This document shows positions 23,301-35,300 of a DNA stretch of 64,000 bases, piece by piece (within the stretch, counting starts at the first letter, position 1; each line of letters begins with the position of its first letter). The notes under the pieces were generated by a model that had not been told where the DNA came from, ran no database searches, and saw only the letters and a program-made list of their open reading frames with translations. Source of the DNA: Ligula intestinalis (taxonomy: Eukaryota; Platyhelminthes; Cestoda; Diphyllobothriidea; Diphyllobothriidae). The stretch lies in the NCBI GenBank assembly GCA_036362985.1, contig JAYGXS010000004.1, forward strand, positions 8,499,583-8,563,582, written 5' to 3'. The translations under genes were made by a program, and so were the position numbers.

Positions 23301-26300
23301 CTTTTGAAGTGTCTCCTGCCTATTCGCTTCTGTCAACAGAGTAGGCCAATAAGGTGAAACGCCGGCTTTAGTGCTTGAAATACTGTCTCGAGCACGTTGC
23401 ACGCACGTGCCTAGATTTGTTGCCTGCAAGAACTGTAGGAAATCCAGAGGCCAGGCTATCGTACGAAAAATATTCGAAAGACTCCCTCTCTGAGTCATGT
23501 TTAATGGAGGTCGTGGTGTGTGCAAGGAATCCACTAAAAAGCTGTTCGGTGCTCTAGGCCGCTTGCAGGAGGTCGTCTTTCCCCCCCCCCCCCCCCTTGA
23601 AGCTCGGTTGTGGCACCCGTCCAGGTTGTCTTCTAGCGACAATCAGTCATGAAAAATTATTGCCTATAGAGCCTAGCGAGACTAAAAAGACATTTCCCAG
23701 CATATTTTTCGGGTATTCTAGAGAAAACAGGACACTGCTATTTTGTCCGGCAACCAGTTCAGGTTAAGGAGCGCCCTTCCCACGTGATCTCAATCCCATG
23801 AATGGCGGCTTATTTGTCTACCCTAGTACCTCGCAAACTTTATTAACCCGTAATGCGCTCAACAGGCCGCATTTATATGTCAGTACAATAAACTCCCGGA
23901 ACAGCCCCTGACACTATTTGCAACCAGCAATGTAAGCCCCGTACACATTACTTGGTTAACCCACGAGAGTTCGACCGTAGTTTTTGACTAGGCCCACCGT
24001 CTGTTCCGCAGCAGGGTGGTGCAAGGGAAGTTGCTTGCGCTGGATTATAATGAGAGTAGACTTTCGATGCATCTACCGTCCTCTCTGTTCCACCCCCCCC
24101 CCGCCCACTTGGGCCCGGCGGTAGTCAAAATAGCCGGAGATGGGATCGGGCGCAGGTGGCTGGCGCGGCCGAAACCGCCCCTAAACGTGCCGCTACACCT
24201 GGTTCAGACGCCAGCTGAGTGGCGCTGCCATAAAGGCCACATTACGAAGGAGATATTTCAGCCTTCACGCAATACAGCGCACACCGCACTGACTACGCCG
24301 TCCATGTTTCCCGTCAGTTGGCATCCTCCCAAGCCACCAGGGCTTTTAGCTTCAAGTGCTCCAGATTGTCTCTAGGGTGGAAAATACAGTGAGCTGTCGA
24401 CCTCTATCTCTTCCCCATCCTGGCAGGCGCGCACACACATAAACCCGACCCGAGACTATTTATCATTATTCTTAGTCATTTTAAAGTGTTTTACCCGATA
24501 CTGATTTTCCAGTGACCCTCACAGCGGTGCATTTGAACAGCATTGGAAAGGGGATACCCAATTCCGCACTCATCTAGTCTGCGCTGTTGTAATTATTTGG
24601 TTCTTGCGTAGAACTGGTTACGTGGGTATTTAGTGGCAGTTTGGTTATAGGCTCTTGCGCTTTTTTTTTAACATTATCATCACCCAACTGCATTTATGCC
24701 TATACCTCTGTCTTTCAGTGGCTGTATTGTCACACCGGTCTCTCTGTGGCTGGGAGCTGCCGGCAGCTTCACAGGCCGAGGGCGAGACCTTCCTCCAGCT
24801 GAACAGTTGTTCGGACCTGGAGAAACTGAAGCCTTCTCTGAGATGCCGCGCCTGTCGAGAGGTCAGCCGAACCGGTCCCCAGCAGGCGATAACAGACGTC
24901 AACTCTGCTGCCTCCGCCGCCGCTGCTCGGAAGGTCAGCAACAATCGCCGACGCGGTCACAATAAACAATCCGCGACGACTTCCCACGTTTCGGCGGCGG
25001 TGACGGTGGATGCTCATCATAACGGCAACAATGGAGCTAAGCATTCTGCACAAAAGGCGGCTGCCTCAGCTGCGGCAGCAGTGGGCCAGCAAAACACCAT
25101 CTCCGTTTTCTGCCGGTTCTGGGGCTTTCGAAAGTAAGCGGCGCTCATCATACCCCCTGCACATCGCCTCCCATCCCCGACACCGCGCTATTCGCGTATC
25201 ACGTGCTTTAGATAGGCGCGAAGTAAAAAAAATGAACCAGTCTCTCCCCCTTCCGCCAAAGTGCTTCTCCAAGCACTTTATTCGCACACTAGTGCTTGCG
25301 AGAAGCGAAGCGCTTCCCTAGAGGGCAATTTCCTGCTCAACTGTCATCTTCAGCTAGCCACTCCGGTTGGGCGGACCGGCAAATTAGAACCGCTGAATCG
25401 GTTGCCGGTAGAAAGTTACCTCACTGCGCCGTAATGAATATTCGTGTAGCGTGTTTGAAATAATCCATCAGGGCTGTTCGGGTTCCTTGAGGTCAAGCCG
25501 ACGTGCTTCCTCTGTCCCCTGGTGGGAAGTGCACACAGCAAAATGTGCCACCACCGAGGCAATGACACTTAGCAGTGTGACACTTAGTGTGTAATAGATT
25601 GCAGCGATCTTTGTGCTGTCAGAAACACCCAGCATTTTTTTCGGAATTGACGGCAATGCCAATTTCTCTCGTCTCTTCACTGACCAACTTTCCCCCCTCC
25701 AGTCATGGCCGTTTAGGAGTCCCTTCAACACGTTAGATTTTAATGTATCACCATGTTTTGCTGCCGTTGCATTGCTAACAAGTGGCCCTTTCTCTTTTTT
25801 GCGGGATGCAATTATTGAGCTTATCTACCCTTACCTCTTTTTATTCCCCCAGGTTGGCCTACGATACCAAGGGCGTGCTCAGTCTGACGGACTTTTGTCG
25901 GACGGTTGAAGCCGACCGCATTGACCGATCACTCTGGTCCTTGCATCGAAACGGTGCGTGACGCGTCTTGTGCGGGGGCAAACGCCCCCGCTCCCACGGT
26001 GTTTGCTATTTTTGGTCTTGCGCACGAACAGAATTTTAATTATATCACTCGAGGCGGTTAGTAGAATCGATATTTGATTATTGCTGGCAGGCTTTTGGTG
26101 ACTTTCTCAAAGTCCTTCAACCAATAGCATCATAGCACCGAACACGCGCGTCTGGGGGCGGCAGATCTTGCTGCGTTGCAGTCTGACTCAGCAGACTCTG
26201 AGCAGTGCTAACAAACCCGACGCAATTCTCTTGCAGGACATCTGAATAACTTTGAAGTGTTTCGTAGTTGCCTTCTTTGTGCATCCGTAAAAAAGCATTT

Positions 26301-29300
26301 GATTGTCCTGACGCCCTCAATCATTAAAATCCCAGTTTGTAACTGCGAGCCAGTGGAACTGACTCATAACTTTGCGTAACGGAGCTCTCCAGAGGCAGCG
26401 AGAAGCCAAGGGTGGTGAATATCATTGCAGTATTTTCACTCGGCCGCGAATGACATCTGTGGGATGACAGGCAGTATACAGTGTATTAAAGCCAGCGTAC
26501 TCGAAAGTCCCTGGCGCCTGGGAGAAGGCGTTTGGCGTGTACTTAACGCCATCCATTGGGAGTAGTCGTCCCGGTCCCTGCCCGGGGCCAAATCCACTGA
26601 ACGCAGTGATAAATGGACCACATAGGCTTAGTATGGATGCTGTAAAGATTAATGATTGGGTTTATGCAGGTAGGCTAGTTTCTCCTCGCAGCGCTTGTGG
26701 CACCCATAATTCAAGTGGACCCACGTGTATACGCACGCGTGCGTTTGCCTAAATCCCCTAAATCGTAGGGTCTGGTTTTCGCGTCAGCCATAGGTGGTCT
26801 GCCCCACGGGTGCTATCTGGTTCGTTTGAGATAAAGGAACCGGCACGTACTTTTGACACACACGCTTAGGGGGGGGGGGAGGAGCTGAGATGTAGACCAC
26901 TCAGACGTGGCAAGAGTGCAGACGGCTCAGAAGAAGCCACCCTAGTCCTGACAAGCGGTAGTGGTTCTTTAAACGGCACACATTCTCTGCACTCTTTGAT
27001 TTCGTATCCGATTCTGGACCTTATGGCGGCTGTAGTTGACATTCCAGCGTCTTCCATTCTGGCTGAAATGACTTGGTTGTCTCCATACCCCCGACCCCTC
27101 CTCCCCAGGCCAGCAATTCCAGGAGTTTTAGACTGGTGCGGTCTATTAGTAGCACAGCGAGGTCAGGTTTTCTCAGTTGTTATCAGAACTAATCCCAGCC
27201 AGCTTGAGGTAGCTTCCGCGCCACCTGAAAGCCAAAACACGAACTGTTCTTCTTCTCTTCGTTTTTTCCGGACATCATTTGCCTAAGTGCGTCCCTTCTT
27301 GGTCGGTTTCAGTTTCACCACCGCTGGACCGCAAGAACGCCCTCCACTTTATCGCCCAGTTGGGTCCGACGGCGTGTCGTCTAATGCTCTCTGAGCTGTC
27401 CATCCTCTCGAGCGTGACCGACAGCCTCAAACGTCAGTGCCACCCCAGTAACGGCACAGAACCGGCCAGGGCAGTGGCCTGGAAACGGCCCGTGCAGGGT
27501 GTCCGTGAAATGTGCGATGTCTGCGAGACGACCATGTTCAACTCGCACTGGGTGTGCACTAAGTGCGGCTACTCGGTCTGCTCAGCCTGCTACTTTGCAA
27601 AGTCTTATGGCCCTCCGCCTACCCTAGTAACGACCTTGAGGACGACCAATAACAGCACCAACGGCCTTGGTCACTCACAGAACCCCGACTCGGATGCTGA
27701 CTCTTCGGTCAAAAATGGTGCGTCCCTTCCCCCCCCCCCCCTCTTGTTCTTATGTTATTTATGACGCCAGGCGTTTTCGCTTGTCTCAAACTTTCAGGAT
27801 AAGACAGAATCCTAAGACCGTTCACTAGTTTGGTTGCCCATCGTTGCACATGCTCGGTGTGATCATTGTTTTTCTTCATCCATGCTGGTATTTCCTATTC
27901 TAAATGCGGTCTAACAAAAGCAGTGGAGATCCGTACAAGCAGTTCGTAAGGAAAGATGACGAAAGCACGCCTAGACCAGTGCATGCTGCTCGGTGCCTTT
28001 TGAACGGCCCTTTTATAACCTTTAGAGGGTAGTAGATTTGGAGCACCCCGAATACCTGGAGCTACGTTCATGCAGTGCTGGTGTTTGGGGAAAGGTCTCC
28101 ACTCAGATCCCAAGGGTAGGGATACACACTTTGTGGGTTCGACTCCCATCGAGGCCGCGAATTTTCCTAAGTAGGGCCAACAGAATTAGGCAAATCTGCC
28201 ATAACCTCCTAACGATTAAGTGAGCCTAGTAGTCTTTTTGGTGGATTCTAGATGATTGCTTAGGAAAACCTGCTTGGGCAGTCAGCTTGCTGTTCCGTAT
28301 CGGTGGATTCCATGCGAGCGGTAAAGTTAAGCGGTCGACCCAAGAGCGTAGACTACATCCATTTTTTGAGGGTTACGAGTGTTAACCCCCTGATTAATGT
28401 GCAGTTGAGATAAACAAAAATGCAATGATATACAGACAGCATAAAATATAGTCACAGGATATTTTTTAAAGCAAAAGTCCAGTAGTGTGATACATTGAAA
28501 TCATCAAGTCCTGCAGCAAGTTTCGTCGGTTATGAAAAAGTAAGTAATCCATCTGCCGTTTGAACACCTTAACGGTATTCGATGCCATTATTTCGTTTGG
28601 GAGGGTGTCCCACGGTCGAATTACCCGCTGACTGAAAGAAGATTTGTGTGGATCTAGGCGTGTATATTCATGTTTGACCTTGTATGGGTGATCGCGCAGA
28701 TGAGTCATGTTTGTAAACTCAAATAAATCTTCGGGTTTCAGCGGACAGGAATGTCTATAGGACAGGATAAAAAATTAAGCTTAATCAGTCTGTCAGGATA
28801 ATACAGAGTCGTAAGACCGTCCACCGGTTTCGTTGCCCGTCGTTGCATCTGCTCGAGGGGATCACTGTATTTCTTCATGCTGGCATTCCGCATTCTAAAT
28901 GCGGTCTAACGAAAGTCCTGAAGATCCGCGCAAACAGTTCGGGCGGAAACACAATGAAAGCACGCCTGATCTATTGCTCGCCGTTCTGCCTTTTGCGCTG
29001 ATAAAATTATCGATCGAATACAACCAAGTCGCTGCCGCCACTATCGCGGGCCAGTTGGCCAAGTTCTCAGGGTCAGAACTGGCAAACAAAAGCTTGCACA
29101 TACTTCGGGTCATGTATTTGCGATTAGAATTTGATTTTTTTTCTATTCTGCAGTACTTAACTCACGAACTAGGCAGTAGACAGTGGAAAACTCGTTTTAA
29201 GCATCTACTAACTGCAGCTTTCCTTCCCCTCCCACACCCGTACACAGAGCCAACAAAAGAGGATTCATTGAGAATGGATGCGTCAAGTTCCGGCTCGATG

Positions 29301-32300
29301 AATGACGAGGAGAACGGCAGCTTCCGGCGCAGCAGCAATGCGGAGCCTGGTCGGTCCTCTTCGCCTGCCTCCTCCTCCTCCCACTTCCCCACGGCCCTGG
29401 TCGAACTGGGTCTGGATAATTACTCAATTCGGCAACCCTGGTCTACTTGTTCGGCTAGTCGTCGACCGCATGACCCCTCACGGCTCATGCTCACAGCCCT
29501 TCTGCCTTGTGGCAGCCTCCACGGTGTATGGCACCAGCTTCATCGGATCGCTGCCGCTTTGGACATTAGTCTGGGCTGTGATTGTAAGACCACCACTAGC
29601 AGCAGTACTACTACAACCGCCGCCCGCAATCAGCCGCCCTCCTGTCCTTCCTCGCCAGCTGGCAGCGTTGCTAACGAGGAGCCTGCGTCACCAGTCACTT
29701 CCACCAGTACCAGCGCGGCCACCTCGTTGGATCTCCTGGCAGAGTTGGCGCTTAAGGCATCGGACGCTACTAGTCCAGAGGACTATCACGCTGCCAACCC
29801 AGAGGTCGACTTATCCGCTGCATCTGCGCAACGTTCGCACTCTTCTTCTCTGTCCTCAACCGCCTCCTCATCGCCTTGTTCCTCATCCTCCTCGGTCATA
29901 AGACGGGGTGGCCCAGTGCCTCGAATGGCCTCCCGTGGGCTCTCCACTGCTGCCGCGGCGCAGTCCCAACGGCCCAGTGTCCTCTATCTGCCGGATCCTA
30001 ATTCGCCTTCCATTTTGGAGGCATTCCGGGTAGGTCTACTGGAATGTTTTTTTAGGGCTTCAAGGGTTTCCAGACCCCCGAAACAGTGAGATAGCGTGCA
30101 GGGGGGGGATGGGTTGTTTATGTGGTCAGGCTCCGTTTGTCCAGCATTGTTTCAGCCTACGCGAGTTGTTGTATCATCCACGGTTTCGTGCTGAAGATAG
30201 GGACTTGGTGCGTTCTGTCTTCTTCCAGCCTTGCCTCCTCTTCGCCCCTCCCCCGAGAAGGGTTTAACATTTGTAGAATTGTAGCCGAGCCGTGCTTCGA
30301 CGCCTGTGAAAAATGCGATCACGGGAACAATAGGTTTGATTTCCTGACGCTTCGGAATCAAACGGGGTTCCATCGTCGAGGGTGGGTATCAAGCTGGCGT
30401 TCTGTTGGCTCTGCGCCTATTGGTGCCGAGTGCCCTCTGGGGGGAGGGGTTCAATCGCCCGATTGAAGCTCCACCCCTCGTCGTCATTCAGTCATACCCA
30501 ACCCCAGGGGGAGTCGCCTCCCCCTCCTCCCAAGCTCAAACCCGCGACCTTATGAGTTAGAAGTTCAGCGTTCTAATTACTGCCTGACGGGCTTGTTGCC
30601 TTGCCGGTTTTCGATCGGGAATGCACATAATTGTAAATAGGCGCTGACTTATCGGATCCCCTTGTTTCTTTGTGCCTTGGAATTCACACTTGAGCTCCGT
30701 CAGCATCCACACAGCAGCTAAGGAGATAGGCAGAATGGCACTATAGACAAGGACAATGGAGACTGTAATGACCATTTCTAGCTCAATGGCTGTCATCAAT
30801 GGTCATTCTGGCCTGCCTCGTATTTTTCCGCTCCACCTTATCATCATAAATTACATGTCGGCATGCTGCGACTGCCTGCGAAAGATGTCCTCTACCTTGG
30901 CGCAATCCAGGTACCTAACCCGACCGAGCGCGTGTGAAGTGTCCCTTCAAGCTGCGGAAGGTACAAGGGGATACCTCAACCCACGAAGATGGGGCTGGTT
31001 AAACTCCCTATTAGCAAGCCCAGGCAGATGAATCTCCCTTCCCTGTCTCCGAGATGGCGATGTGAAACCTGAAGCCTAAAACGATAGCGGTTTATTTGCC
31101 GCTGCCTTCGCCGTCGTGCCTGGCTGCGTTATTACTTGGCACGCTTAATTGCTGCCCCCACCCACTGTACCGCACTTTCCCTTCTTGCTTCCACTGTGTG
31201 CACCCGCATGCTTGCGTGTGTGCCTGCCTTGCTGCTGCTGCTTCCCATAGGAGTCAACAGGACACAGTTTGCGCTATTCGTTTCGGTGTCGTCTCTCTGA
31301 CGTGTCTGGGTCTCTGTCTGGTATGCATGCGTCGCTGCTGCCGCGTACTTTTGCGCAGTCGTGTGCGGTCGCGCAGCGGCTTGTAGGCGTCGACGGTGGC
31401 GGCGGCACACCGCACTGTGCTTCTGTGTGCGTGCGTGCTTGCGTGTGTGTGACCTTACCGACACGTGTACACACGCACCTTAAAAAGGCGAGGTGACAGA
31501 CGACAGCACAACAGCGAGCCAGCTGGCTCGAGCAGTCAGGACTTGCGACCGCGTGTACTGGCTGGCGGACTCCACCACGTTAACGCGCGTACGCTTGTTT
31601 ATTGTTTTCTCTCTGTGTGAGATCCCGGTCTCTGTAGTCGTCGGCCCTCTCCTTCTGGATTGTTTTGTCAGAAGACAAGCACTGGAGTTGCAATTAGAAG
31701 TGGGACTTTATGACTCACGCAGAAGCAATCGAATGTACTTGCGTGTACTTGATACGACCGTGATCATGCCGGTCTAAATGATGCCACGGACGGTACCGCT
31801 ACACGCATGGCGATTAGAGGCAGTAGATCCGGACAATTCACCCATTCTCTTTTCCAGCAAGGGAGACCAACAATCGAAGGTCCAAGAACTGCTTCCATGC
31901 CCTGAAGAACAGTGTCGAGCCAAGTCTTGAGTTGCCCACCTCTTCGATGTCTCCAGGTGGGCTGCGGCGCCGGATCGAGGACAGTGTAGCAAAGTTCTTG
32001 AGGCGTACGACGGAGGACGTGCCCAAACCACCTCAGTCGGCTTTCTTGCATAGCCTGAGATATCCTCGCAATACTGTCACAGTGAGTGCGGACTGCGTAA
32101 TTGGAGACGAAGTCGGTACACTTCACTCGAAGGGTGGTCCTCAGGCAGCGGTGCTCAAATACCTCCAGTAGTCTTCGCTCATATTCAACACACAAAGCCC
32201 AGCATTCATACCCATAGAGGGGGATTGACGGATGAATGCACGGTTTACACGAATCTTCGTGGCGATGGAAACGTTGCGTCGGATCCATAGACGCTTTCGG

Positions 32301-35300
32301 AGTATTGAGAAATGCTGGCGAGCAGCATCGATGCAGGAGACAATATCGTCTTTACTCTGTTTATTTGGTAGCAGCCTGTCCATTTCTTCAAGTTATTGGT
32401 CATGAATCCCCAGGAATGCCTTCTCCTGGTCAGGGATGCAGCTGAAGACTACTTAAGTCTTCCTTGTATTTATGGATAAGCCAACCGACGTAGGTATCTC
32501 ATTCGTCCTATCTGCGCATGACTCAGACTATCGTACCATTACCTATGATTGAGGATTCCCGGTGGAATCCGAAACGTCAGAAAAATAAAACTCTTGTTTC
32601 AGTGGTCGCATCTTCTTCTGAACTACAGACTGTACAGATCACCAAAGCTTGAGGCTAGCAGGGTGTTATCATCGGCGTCCGGGTGCAAGCCCAACACCGT
32701 CCTCTTAACGTAGGGCCTTCCAGTCAACCGGCGTAGTTATAATGGAATGGGCGACGACACAGCCTTCTTGAACGCCAAACCACATAGCAAACTGTCAGCG
32801 AAAGACATCCAGTTGGCAGCGGCGGCCTCTGTGGTGTCTTGACTTTGTCTTGACACGTTCTACCATTGAGCTACGAGGTTTTCTGTGCGCCGTGAATTTA
32901 ATCACACTTGGATTGATTTACCCGCGCAGCTATGCTGATTTCCATCTCTACACCACTCAGTCTAATAATTAGCATTGTTTTTCTTTTCGTCCAGAATGAT
33001 GTCCACTTATTCTTGTTTGTTTTTGTCCTCTTCTCTTCCCCGCCCTCCCCAATTTAGCGGTCATGGGAGATTAGTCAGCCGGTGGTGATATCCAACTGTC
33101 TGAAAAACTTCAATACCGTTCTCTGGAGTCCTCGCGCCCTCAGCCGCGATGGTGATTCGCTTGCTGCTGTCGTTGTCGACTGTGAGACCAATCTCATCGT
33201 CTCCCGTCTACAAATGCGTACCTTCTGGGAGGGCTTCGAGTCGTCTGCAAGTAAGCCCTACCACCTTCTGCCTCTAACTCTGTTCTCCCCCCCCCACTGT
33301 GCACAATTTTTCGGGCAAAAAATATGTTGTCCTGCACTGTGGAGAAGTCAGTAGCACTGAAGTAATTACTTTCAAGGAGGTGGAAACAAAACGCTCGCAA
33401 TTGCACCGGGTCGCGTTTTCAATCCCTTGAACTTCAATCACAATTTTTGCTCGCAGTCCGGAATCGTTACTGCAACGTGGCTGAGTTAGACATGTCTACT
33501 TTTTGATGTGTGGATGTCATGTTGAACGGCAGACTGGCCGAGTTGCGGTCCTGCAGAACGAGGCGTTTGTTGTACCATTCTTTTCGATGCCCGTTTTTTC
33601 ACGTGGTGACCCCCTGAAAATGGATATGGCTAGCTGATGACGTTTTATAAACCAGAAACGGTCATTCCAGTCTGTCTCCTGGCTTTGTTGGCAATGTGAT
33701 TTATCCAGCCAAACCGCCGGTACAGGCTTGTGTTGGATGGTATCAAGCGGGACACCTGATTTCAATTTCCGGCAACATTGCGCTTATAGTACCGTTCTGA
33801 TGATTTGCCAAAACTACATCTCTCCGGTCGTGTGGTTATTACCGCTGCCTCAATAATAAATTATTATATTTAGCACGCATAAGGGTTCCTTTGCTGTAAA
33901 TAACAATATATTGCCAAACGAACTAGCTGTGATTGTGAACATAGGTCGTGGCTAAGGTCCGAAACGAGGAGAGGATGTTAACAGGCGCGAAGATCATCGG
34001 TGCGGGGGCGTATTTAACAGTCGATCAAAATCGTGCGATTGTGCCAATCTGAGAGTTTCAGTCTGAAAAAAACACAGAAGGTAGTATCTGTCAAGTTCTG
34101 TCAGGCGGACCGTTTTAAACGTCCAGCATTTTGAGTGTTCAGACGGCCAATGGGACTTTATGCCTTCCGAGGTCAAGTGCTAATTTAAATTTGCATATCC
34201 ATGTCCTAGTTCTAGTGGAAGCTTACTCCAAAGGAAAGCATAGTCAGATGCTAAAAAGAGCAAGCGTTTAGATGTAGAGAAAGGAGGCGAAGGAATTATG
34301 CATGACGTACGGACCAATATACTCTAGTGTGAGAGCATCAACACGTGTGAAACAGGAAGCAAAGCCAGCTTCCAGTCTCGACGCCGTATTCGTCATCCGA
34401 GAGTCTGCCTGTTGTCCCGCAGTTGTCCTTCGCTGACGGTTGTCTCACCATCTAGTACCGATAGACGCACCCGCCAGTGTTGGCCGCCCACAGTCTTGTG
34501 TGTGTCGTAGGCCACAGTTGGATCAGGAATCCCCGCCAGAATCCAAACTGGGAGTAGTTGGGAGACGGAGAAAAGCCGCCACCTCGACCAGCTTGAGCCA
34601 CAGGTCCGCGGGAGTGAAGTGGGTGCCTGTTCGGGAAATACAGGCAAATAGATGCTGACAGTCATGCTGAGAAGCGTCGCAGTCGTGATAGCAGTCGGGT
34701 GTGGACGGGTCGAGTCGGTGTTGGTACTGGCGAAGGAGCATGCAGTAGTCACTGCGTAGCTCCGCCAGGGTACAGTGCGTGACCCTCGGGAGATGTCGTT
34801 CCGAGGCCGCAATCGGAGGTGGATAGCCACCCAAAAGGACCGGGGGACGGAAACCTCGTTTCTCCTCGACAACAACTCTCGGGTGGAGACGCTGGAAGCC
34901 TGTATTGGTGGCAGAGCTATCAACAGTCGTCGTCTTTCCCTGGTGTTGTTGTCCCGGTCCTGGGCGGCAGTCTGAATGACGGGAACCGTGCCCCTCCCCC
35001 CTCTTCCACCGTGCTACCGGCGTTGTCTCCCCCCTCCTTACATCGTTTTGTGGTAGCGTGTGTGGGCTTATTCGACCCCGAAAGCGGGCTGCCATTTTAG
35101 TAGTAGCTGTCTCTGTGTTGTGCTGTGCAAAGCGGCGCACATCTGAACGTCGCTGTTTCACACACACAGTCTTCACTCCTGCGTAGGCCGCCGGCATGCA
35201 TTGTCCGTGGGGCGGTGACTGTACGCCCAGTCAAGCTGCTTCTCACCATCCCGATCCCACAAAACCACTGGCAGTGTGTGTGTGTGTGTCCACGCATGTT

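Larger units (their letters stand above)
21853..24718. other. KDM3 intron 3
   Basis: 2866 bp. It contains a poly-G region (22188-22322), a poly-C run near 23580-23597, and the dispersed repeats at 24020-24180 and 24210-24375. No further exon is supported. Confidence 0.7.
30030..33057. other. KDM3 intron 7
   Basis: 3028 bp containing reverse SINE C pieces (30480-30830), a GC-rich stretch with many TGCGTG units (31190-31480), and a reverse LINE tail (31764-32460). No extra exon is needed: exon 7 and exon 8 join in the middle of a conserved family block. Confidence 0.7.

Noticed and set aside
28899..29247. Upstream extension of KDM3 exon 7 to the ATG at 28899
   Set aside because: The acceptor at 29248 gives exact phase with exon 6, and the upstream part is LINE-derived. 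It is kept only as a possible alternative start.
34523..35197. 224-codon reverse open frame as a host gene
   Set aside because: Its C-terminal part is the LINE tail shared with 42490-43560, and the N-terminal part has no recognised domain.
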